From Clavibacter michiganensis (GTDB taxonomy: Bacteria; Actinomycetota; Actinomycetes; Actinomycetales; Microbacteriaceae), in the NCBI GenBank assembly GCA_002150995.1, contig MDHJ01000001.1, positions 992,001 to 1,056,000 of the forward strand: a DNA stretch of 64,000 nt, given 5' to 3'. Within the stretch, counting starts at the first letter, position 1; each line of letters opens with the position of its first letter. A program made the position numbers and the translations under genes. Of the stretch, positions 58,621 through 64,000 are shown piece by piece. Below the pieces are notes generated by a model. It ran no database searches and was not told the origin of the DNA. It saw nothing but the letters and a program-made list of their open reading frames with translations.

Positions 58621-59616
58621 ATGGACCTCGACGCCTACACCGCCGCCCACCGGGACGCGTGGGACCGGCTCGCCCGCCTCGCCGGCCGGCGCCGGCTCAC
58701 GGGACCCGACGCCGACGAGCTCGTCGACCGGTACCAGGCGGGCGCGGCGCAGCTCTCCGCGATCCAGGCCGCTGCCGGGTCCACCGCGCAGGGCGACCGG
58801 CTCTCCGTCGCCCTCTCGCGGGCCCGCATGCGCTTCACCGGGCAGGCGACGAACCCCGCCGCGCGCATCCCCGCGTTCTTCGCCGTCGACCTCCCCGCGG
58901 CGCTGCACCGGATCCGCTGGCTCACCCTCGCGGTCGCGCTCGCGACCATCGCCATCGTGGCGCTCTACGCCACCTGGATCCTCCGCGACCCCGCGATGAT
59001 CGCCAGCCTCGGCAGCGACGAGGACCTCCGCCGCTACGTCGAGGACGACTTCATCGACTACTACAGCTCCAACCCCGCGGCCTCGTTCACGGGCCAGGTC
59101 TGGACGAACAACGCGTGGATCGCGGCGCAGTGCGTCGCCTTCGGCATCACGGGGCTGTGGGTGCCGTACGTGATCCTGCAGAACGCGCAGGGCCTCGGCA
59201 CCACCACCGCCGTCATGTTCTCCTACGGGGAGGGCGGCACGTTCTTCTCGTACATCCTCCCGCACGGCCTGCTGGAGCTGACCGCCATCTTCGTGGCCGC
59301 CGCCGCGGGCCTGCGCATCTCGTGGTCGTGGATCGCGCCCGGGGCCCGCACCCGCGGCCAGGCGCTCGCCGAGGACGGGCGGACCCTCATCACCGTGGCG
59401 ATGGGGCTCGTGCTGGTGCTGCTCGTGAGCGGGATCATCGAGGGCTTCGTGACGCCGCAGCCCTGGCCCGTGCCGCTCAAGATCGGCATCGGGGCCGTGG
59501 CGCTCGGGGCGTTCCTCTTCTACATGGTCGTCGTGGGCGGCAGGGCGGTCCGCTCGGGCGCCACGGGCGACCTGGACGAGTTCGAGGCGGGCGGCCGGCG
59601 GATCGTCGCGGGCTGA
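58621..59616 (+). CDS. SpoIIM/DUF95-like membrane protein
   Basis: A 331-residue protein with a helical cytoplasmic start (MDLDAYTAAHRDAWDRLARLAG) and five or six membrane helices (LTLAVALATIAIVALYATWI, AFGITGLWVPYVILQNAQG, PHGLLELTAIFVAAAAGLRIS, GLVLVLLVSGIIEGFV, GIGAVALGAFLFYMVVVGG). The YGEGGTFFSYILPHGLLEL segment is the hallmark of the stage II sporulation protein M family. Non-sporulating actinobacteria carry it beside RDD and MoxR genes. Role unknown. Start ATG 58621 fits the TATAGT element seven bases upstream. Confidence 0.88.
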   Translation: MDLDAYTAAHRDAWDRLARLAGRRRLTGPDADELVDRYQAGAAQLSAIQAAAGSTAQGDRLSVALSRARMRFTGQATNPAARIPAFFAVDLPAALHRIRWLTLAVALATIAIVALYATWILRDPAMIASLGSDEDLRRYVEDDFIDYYSSNPAASFTGQVWTNNAWIAAQCVAFGITGLWVPYVILQNAQGLGTTTAVMFSYGEGGTFFSYILPHGLLELTAIFVAAAAGLRISWSWIAPGARTRGQALAEDGRTLITVAMGLVLVLLVSGIIEGFVTPQPWPVPLKIGIGAVALGAFLFYMVVVGGRAVRSGATGDLDEFEAGGRRIVAG

Positions 59617-59665
59617 GCCCCGTGGATCCGCCGGCCGCCCGCCTCGCGGGTCGTGCCGGTGCAGG

Positions 59666-62230
59666 TCAGCCCGCGGTGGGGGCGCCGGACGGGTCGACGT
59701 CCTGCTCGAGCGGCGTCGCGTCCACGGAGGTGCCCACGTGCAGGCGGAAGGCGCCGGCCTCGCGGCGCCATCCGCCGTCCCAGTGCTCGAAGGCGCGGGC
59801 GGCGATCGCGACGGGGACCTCCGCCGACGCCCCGGGCTCCAGCTCCACGGACGCGAAGCCCGCGAGCCAGCGCACCGGCCGGTCCACCGAGGAGGCGGCG
59901 CGCGACGCGTAGGCCTGCACGACCTGCTTGCCCGCCCGGTCGCCGGTGTTCGTCACGGTCACGGTGGCCGTGATCCCGCCCGCGCCGTCCTCGGTCACGT
60001 GCAGGTCGTCGAGGGCGTGCGTCGTGTAGCCGAGGCCGTGGCCGAACGGGTAGGCGGGCGTCGCGCCGGCGCGGAGCCAGGCGCGGTACCCGACGTGGAT
60101 CCCCTCGTCGAAGACGACCTTCCCGTCGACGGGCGTGACGCTCGTGACGGGCACGTCCTCCTCCGCGGCGGGCCATGTGGTGGGGAGCCGTCCGCCGGGC
60201 TCGACCGCGCCGAGGAGCACGTCCGCGAGGGCCGCGCCGAACTCCTGGCCGCCGAACCAGGCGAGGAGTACCGCGTCCACCTCCTCCCGCCACGGCAGGA
60301 GGACCGGGGAGCCCGAGTTCACGACGACGACCGTGCGCGGGGCGACGGCGGCGACCCGGCGCACCAGCTCGTCCTGGCGGCCCGGCAGCGCGAGGGACTC
60401 GCGGTCGAAGCCCTCCGACTCCACCTGGGCGTTCGTGCCGACGACGACGATCGCGACGTCCGCGCCCGTGGCGGCCGCCACGGCCTCGTCGAGGAGGCGC
60501 TCGGGGTCGGACTCGTCGGCCTCGAGGCCCACCGTGATGCCGAGGATGCCCGCGAGGCCGCCCGGCATCGACGTCAGCTCGAACTCCACCCTGAGGTCCA
60601 CGGGCTCGCCCGCGGTCGCCGGCAGCGCGGCCGAGATCGAGGGCGGGGACATGAGGCTCGCGCCGAGGTCCATGCCGACGGGCGCGGCGCCGTCCTCGCG
60701 GAGGAGCGCGCCGTCGGCGTACACGCGGCCGCGGCCGGTGGCGCTGAAGCCGAAGAGCACCTCGCCCGTCGTCGTCGGGGTCCAGCGGGCCGTGATCTCG
60801 ATGACCGCCGCCGTGCCCGTCGGGGCGTCGCCGCCGAAGTACATGAGGGTCGTCGCCCGGCGGTCCTCCGTGAACATCTCGCCGCCGTCCGCGTCGAGGA
60901 AGCGCACGAGCGCGCCTGGCTCGCCCGTGCGGGGGTTCCGGATCTCCGCGAGCGGCAGCTCCTGGATCCCCTTCTGCACGACCGCGCCGCGCGCGTACCG
61001 CACCGCGACGCCGTCGGGCAGCGCGTCGCGGATCCCGTCGAGCGGCGTGACCACGTGCTCCGGGATGACCGTCGCGCTGCCCCCGCCCTGCGTGCGCGCC
61101 TCGACGGCGTTGTGGCCGATCACGGCGACGGTGCGGAGGGCGGACGCGTCGAGCGGGAGGACGTCGCCGGCGTTCCGCACGAGCACGCTGCCGGCCGCGG
61201 CGGCGGTGCGCGCGAAGGCGACGCCGTCCTCGACGGCGACGGGGGCGGGCGCCACGGCGTCGAAGCCCTCGAGCGCGCCGACCCGGGCGGCGAGCCGGAG
61301 GAGGCGGAGGACCTTGCGGTCGATGTCGCCCTCGAGCACGCGGCCGTCGCGCACGGCGTCGAGGAGCGCGGGGCCCCACGCGCCGAGCGGGCCGGGCATC
61401 TCCAGGTCCTGCGAGGCGCGCGCGGCGTCGACGCTGCGGACGCCCGTCCAGTCGCTGACCACGACGCCGTCGAAGCCCCACTCCGAGTTCAGCGGCGTCT
61501 CCAGCAGGTCGTTCTCCGTGGACGTCGTGCCGTTGATGGAGTTGTACGAGCTCATGACGAGCCAGGCGCGCGACTCGACGACGGCCTTCTCGAACGCCGC
61601 GAGGTACAGCTCCCGGAGCGCCCGCTCGGAGACGACGCTGTCCGCGGTGAACCGGTCGGTCTCGTACTCGTTGGCGACGTAGTGCTTGGGGGTGGCGCCG
61701 ACGCCGTTCTCCTGGACGCCCCGCACGTACGCGGCGGCGAGGTCGGCGGTGAGGAGCGGATCCTCGCTGAACGCCTCGAAGTGCCGCCCGCCGTAGGGGG
61801 AGCGGTGCAGGTTGATGGTCGGGCCGAGCACGACGTCGACGCCCTTCCGGCGCGCCTCCACCGCGGACGCCCGGCCGTAGCGGGCGGCGATCCCGGTGTC
61901 CCAGGTGGACGACAGCGCGGATGCCGACGGCAGGTTCAGCGAGGGCGAGCGCTCGTCCCACACCTCGCCGCGCACGCCGCTCGGTCCGTCGGAGACGAGC
62001 ATGCGGCGGAGGCCGATCCCCTCCACGGGCCACGTGGTCCAGAAGTCGCGGCCCGTGACGAGCTGCACCTTCTGCTCGAGGGTGAGGCGCCCGGCGAGCT
62101 CCTCGAGGCGGGCGGTGTCGGGGTCGAGCGGGGTGCTCTCGCGGGGGTCCATGGGTGCTCCTTCGGGGACGTCGGCGTCGGGGCGAGTCTCCTCGCCCCG
62201 GTCGGGTGCGGGGAAGACGGGGCCGCTCAT
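59666..62230 (-). CDS. Glycoside hydrolase family 3 beta-glucosidase with PA14 insert
   Basis: An 854-residue cytoplasmic-type beta-glycosidase. The (beta/alpha)8 domain has LVSDGPSGVRGEVWDE, DVVLGPTINLHRSPYGGRHFEAFSEDP, GVGATPKHYVANEYE, and VVSDWTGVRS, whose aspartate D260 is the predicted nucleophile. An alpha/beta-sandwich domain (TVAVIGHNAVEARTQGGGSA) is split by a PA14-like insert (MYFGGDAPTGTAAVIEIT), and a fibronectin III-like domain ends the protein (TATVTVTNTGDRAGKQVVQAY). No signal peptide. ATG 62230 overlaps the MFS stop (ATGA), so it is coupled to that transporter. Substrate is a plant-type glucoside by inference. Confidence 0.93.
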   Translation of the reverse strand: MSGPVFPAPDRGEETRPDADVPEGAPMDPRESTPLDPDTARLEELAGRLTLEQKVQLVTGRDFWTTWPVEGIGLRRMLVSDGPSGVRGEVWDERSPSLNLPSASALSSTWDTGIAARYGRASAVEARRKGVDVVLGPTINLHRSPYGGRHFEAFSEDPLLTADLAAAYVRGVQENGVGATPKHYVANEYETDRFTADSVVSERALRELYLAAFEKAVVESRAWLVMSSYNSINGTTSTENDLLETPLNSEWGFDGVVVSDWTGVRSVDAARASQDLEMPGPLGAWGPALLDAVRDGRVLEGDIDRKVLRLLRLAARVGALEGFDAVAPAPVAVEDGVAFARTAAAAGSVLVRNAGDVLPLDASALRTVAVIGHNAVEARTQGGGSATVIPEHVVTPLDGIRDALPDGVAVRYARGAVVQKGIQELPLAEIRNPRTGEPGALVRFLDADGGEMFTEDRRATTLMYFGGDAPTGTAAVIEITARWTPTTTGEVLFGFSATGRGRVYADGALLREDGAAPVGMDLGASLMSPPSISAALPATAGEPVDLRVEFELTSMPGGLAGILGITVGLEADESDPERLLDEAVAAATGADVAIVVVGTNAQVESEGFDRESLALPGRQDELVRRVAAVAPRTVVVVNSGSPVLLPWREEVDAVLLAWFGGQEFGAALADVLLGAVEPGGRLPTTWPAAEEDVPVTSVTPVDGKVVFDEGIHVGYRAWLRAGATPAYPFGHGLGYTTHALDDLHVTEDGAGGITATVTVTNTGDRAGKQVVQAYASRAASSVDRPVRWLAGFASVELEPGASAEVPVAIAARAFEHWDGGWRREAGAFRLHVGTSVDATPLEQDVDPSGAPTAG

Positions 62231-63507
62231 CGGACGCCCTTCACGCGGAACGCGGCCACCGCGCCGAGGAGGCCGGCGGCGGCGCCCGCGAGGAAGAGGC
62301 CCGGGTAGCCGGCGACGGCGACGACGCCGCCCGCCGCGGTCGGGACGAGCGACTGGGGCAGCGCCTGCGCGATGTTCACGACGCCGAGGTCCTTGCCGTT
62401 GTCGGAGTCGCTCGGGAGGACGTCGGTGATGAGCGCGAGGTCGACGGCGTAGAACGAGCCGATGCCCGCGCCGATCACGAGCTGGGCGGCGTAGACGACG
62501 GCGAGGCTGGGCGCGAGGGCGAGGATCACGAGGCCGACGACCGCGACGAGCGCGGCGGCGGCCACGAACACCTTGCGGCGGCCGAGCCGGTCGCTCAGCC
62601 AGCCGGCCACGAAGGTGGTCGAGACCACGCCGACCACGTTGAAGAGGGTCGCGAGGAAGACCGCGTTCGCGACGTCGGCCTCGGCGACGCCGAGGTCGTC
62701 GATGAGGTAGAGCGCCAGGTAGTTCGTGGCCGTGACGGCCGACGCGGTGAGCAGGAACCGCATCAGCCAGGCCCAGCCGAAGTCGGGGTTCCTGCGCGGG
62801 TCGAAGACGAAGGACCCGAGCAGCTCGCGGACGCCGAGGGGCGCGGCGGGACGCTCGTCGAGCACGCGGTCCCGGAAGACGAGCGCGAAGGCGACGACCA
62901 CGGCCACGCCCACGGCCCCGGGCACGAGCACCTGCTGCGTCGTGGTGGTGAACAGCTGCACGATGAAGGTGCCCACCACGAGCGAGCCGTTCTGCGCCAC
63001 GCCGACGGCCGCGGCGACGCGGCCGCGGTTGCGGGGGCGGGCGGAGTCGGCCATGACGGCGATGAGGGCGGCGATGGCGGCGTTGAAGCACGCCTGGACG
63101 AGCATCCACGCGCCCACCAGGGCGAGCACGGTGGTCGCCTGCGTGAGGAGGACGAGCGCGCCGTAGCCGAGGACGACGCCGCCGATGATCCAGGGACGCC
63201 GCATGCCGAGGCGGCCGGTGGTGCGGTCCGAGAGGCGGCCCGCGAGCGGGTTCACGACGAGCGCGACGACCGCGCCGAGGCCGAGCACGAGGCTCAGCGT
63301 CCCGGCGGTGCTCCCCGGCGCCACCTCGTTCACCTTGAGCGCGAGCGACACGATGATCGGCGGCAGCAGGGCCACGAAGAGGCCGAGGAGCGCGATGGGC
63401 ATCCCGATCTCGGCGCGACGCGAACCGGGCGGACGGACACCGTCCCGGACGCGGGGGGAGACGCGCGACGCGCCCCCGGTGTGCTGCTCTCGGACTGCGT
63501 CGGCCAC
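62227..63507 (-). CDS. Major facilitator superfamily sugar/glycoside transporter
   Basis: A 426-residue transporter with 12 predicted membrane helices. The loop between helices 2 and 3 is NPLAGRLSDRTTGRLGMRRPW, and the mirror loop is GWLSDRLGRRKVFVAAAAL. The first loop form is typical of the GPH/SLC45-like sugar carriers. GTG 63507 is the start because AGGAGG lies four to five bases upstream. It leads the transporter/beta-glucosidase operon, divergent from a TetR gene. I infer uptake of a glucoside that the co-transcribed enzyme then splits. Confidence 0.9.
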   Translation of the reverse strand: MADAVREQHTGGASRVSPRVRDGVRPPGSRRAEIGMPIALLGLFVALLPPIIVSLALKVNEVAPGSTAGTLSLVLGLGAVVALVVNPLAGRLSDRTTGRLGMRRPWIIGGVVLGYGALVLLTQATTVLALVGAWMLVQACFNAAIAALIAVMADSARPRNRGRVAAAVGVAQNGSLVVGTFIVQLFTTTTQQVLVPGAVGVAVVVAFALVFRDRVLDERPAAPLGVRELLGSFVFDPRRNPDFGWAWLMRFLLTASAVTATNYLALYLIDDLGVAEADVANAVFLATLFNVVGVVSTTFVAGWLSDRLGRRKVFVAAAALVAVVGLVILALAPSLAVVYAAQLVIGAGIGSFYAVDLALITDVLPSDSDNGKDLGVVNIAQALPQSLVPTAAGGVVAVAGYPGLFLAGAAAGLLGAVAAFRVKGVR

Positions 63508-63551
63508 GGTGCCTCCTGGTGTCTGGCCGCCCTCGTCGGCGGCTCGGCACG

Positions 63552-63557
63552 ACGGTA
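63552..63557 (-). promoter_or_regulatory. -10 element of the transporter/beta-glucosidase operon
   Basis: TACCGT on the minus strand, 44 bases before GTG 63507. Confidence 0.45.
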
Positions 63558-63566
63558 GCACGCAAA

Positions 63567-63583
63567 ACCGACCTTCGGTAGGT
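63567..63583. promoter_or_regulatory. Candidate TetR operator
   Basis: ACCGACCTTCGGTAGGT: two interlocked dyads (ACCGA/TCGGT and ACCT/AGGT) in the gap between the divergent transporter and TetR genes, near the -35 position for the minus-strand operon. Confidence 0.5.
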
Positions 63584-63605
63584 ATTCTCCGTCGCCCGGG
63601 ATCGC

Positions 63606-63611
63606 TAAGGT
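63606..63611 (+). promoter_or_regulatory. -10 element of the TetR gene (leaderless)
   Basis: TAAGGT, six bases before ATG 63618. Confidence 0.55.
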
Positions 63612-63617
63612 CGGACC

Positions 63618-64000
63618 ATGGTTGGGGCAGAGGGGCCGCGGCGGTACGCCAAGGGGGCGACCCGGCGGCGCGAGATCCTCGAGGCCGCGCTCGCCCTCAT
63701 CGCCGAGCGGGGGTACTCGGCGTCCTCCCTGCAGGAGATCGCCGACGCCGTGGGCATCAGCAAGGCGGGCGTCCTCCACTACTTCGAGTCCCGCGAGGCG
63801 CTCATCGCCGCCGTGCTCGAGGAGCGCGACGCGCACTCCGCCGCGGACCACCGCGAGGCGATGCCCGACGCGGACCCCGCGGACATGGTGGGCGCCCTGC
63901 TGCACGCCAGCTCCCGCAACGCCGAGACGCCCGGCCTCGTCGCGCTGTACTCCCGCCTCGTCGTGGACGCGGCGGGTGTCGAGCACCCCGCGCACTCCTA
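63618..64000 (+). CDS. TetR-family transcriptional regulator, C-terminus cut by window edge
   Basis: At least 127 residues are visible before the right edge. The N-terminal DNA-binding domain reads RREILEAALALIAERGYSAS and LQEIADAVGISKAGVLHYFES, the standard TetR helix-turn-helix. The ligand-binding part begins with AVLEERDAHSAADHREAMPD. It is divergent from the MFS transporter and beta-glucosidase and shares a gap with a candidate operator, so it probably represses that operon until a sugar is present. The ligand cannot be inferred. Confidence 0.9.
   Translation, partial: MVGAEGPRRYAKGATRRREILEAALALIAERGYSASSLQEIADAVGISKAGVLHYFESREALIAAVLEERDAHSAADHREAMPDADPADMVGALLHASSRNAETPGLVALYSRLVVDAAGVEHPAHS

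Noticed and set aside
59738..62308. 856-codon open frame opposite the beta-glucosidase
   Set aside because: Antisense shadow; the family 3 hydrolase motifs are on the minus strand.

Overview
The window is about 72-74% G+C by eye, rich in GTG starts, and almost fully coding. It fits a chromosome segment of an actinobacterium of the Microbacteriaceae. Gene content and order remind me of Clavibacter, but that genus call rests on memory and was not searched. Several blocks match the order I remember around Mycobacterium tuberculosis Rv3248c-Rv3307: purine phosphorylase and lpdA; accA, maf, accD5, accE and birA; purE, purK, a GtrA protein and a PH-domain protein; and manA, whiB2, DUF3499, manB and sahH. 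I see no tRNA, rRNA, CRISPR array, insertion sequence or prophage.

Layout. 1-13.1 kb: a purine phosphorylase cut by the left edge, an LpdA-like flavoprotein, acyl-CoA carboxylase (alpha, beta, epsilon) with its biotin ligase, Maf, an RNA methyltransferase, and a response regulator/histidine kinase pair followed by a kinase-like membrane protein. 13.1-17.7 kb: a PH-domain membrane protein, GtrA, PurK, PurE and an LCP transferase. 17.7-45.4 kb: a large cell-surface glycan region with a glycosyltransferase, an ABC polysaccharide exporter, dTDP-rhamnose synthesis (rmlABCD), several family 2 and multi-membrane glycosyltransferases, UDP-galactopyranose mutase with a GlfT2-like galactofuranosyltransferase, three GtrA proteins in the wider window, two O-antigen-ligase-like proteins, manA and galE; an acyl-CoA dehydrogenase sits among them. 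45.5-52.8 kb: a whiB2-type regulator, a giant membrane glycosyltransferase, a secreted DUF5719-like protein, a zincin-like protein, DUF3499 and manB. 52.9-56.0 kb: a csoR-copZ-copA copper operon. 56.1-64.0 kb: ahcY, an RDD protein, a SpoIIM-like protein, and a beta-glucosidase/MFS transporter/TetR sugar module cut by the right edge.

How the genes fit together. ManA, ManB, GalE, RmlABCD and Glf supply activated mannose, galactose, rhamnose and galactofuranose. The glycosyltransferases, ABC exporter, ligase-like proteins and LCP protein would build, export and attach a wall glycan. The acyl-CoA carboxylase set shares its locus with the biotin ligase that modifies it.

Two signals run through the whole window. 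First, about twenty genes start 6-10 bases after a clear -10 hexamer, which indicates leaderless transcription and decides many starts. Second, thirteen otherwise well-conserved genes are broken by a net one-base shift, nearly all losses in C/G tracts. I read these as sequencing or assembly indels rather than real gene decay. I found no convincing new biological system; the best leads are a perfect palindrome in the whiB promoter, a kinase-like partner of the two-component system, and the rhamnose/galactofuranose glycan locus.
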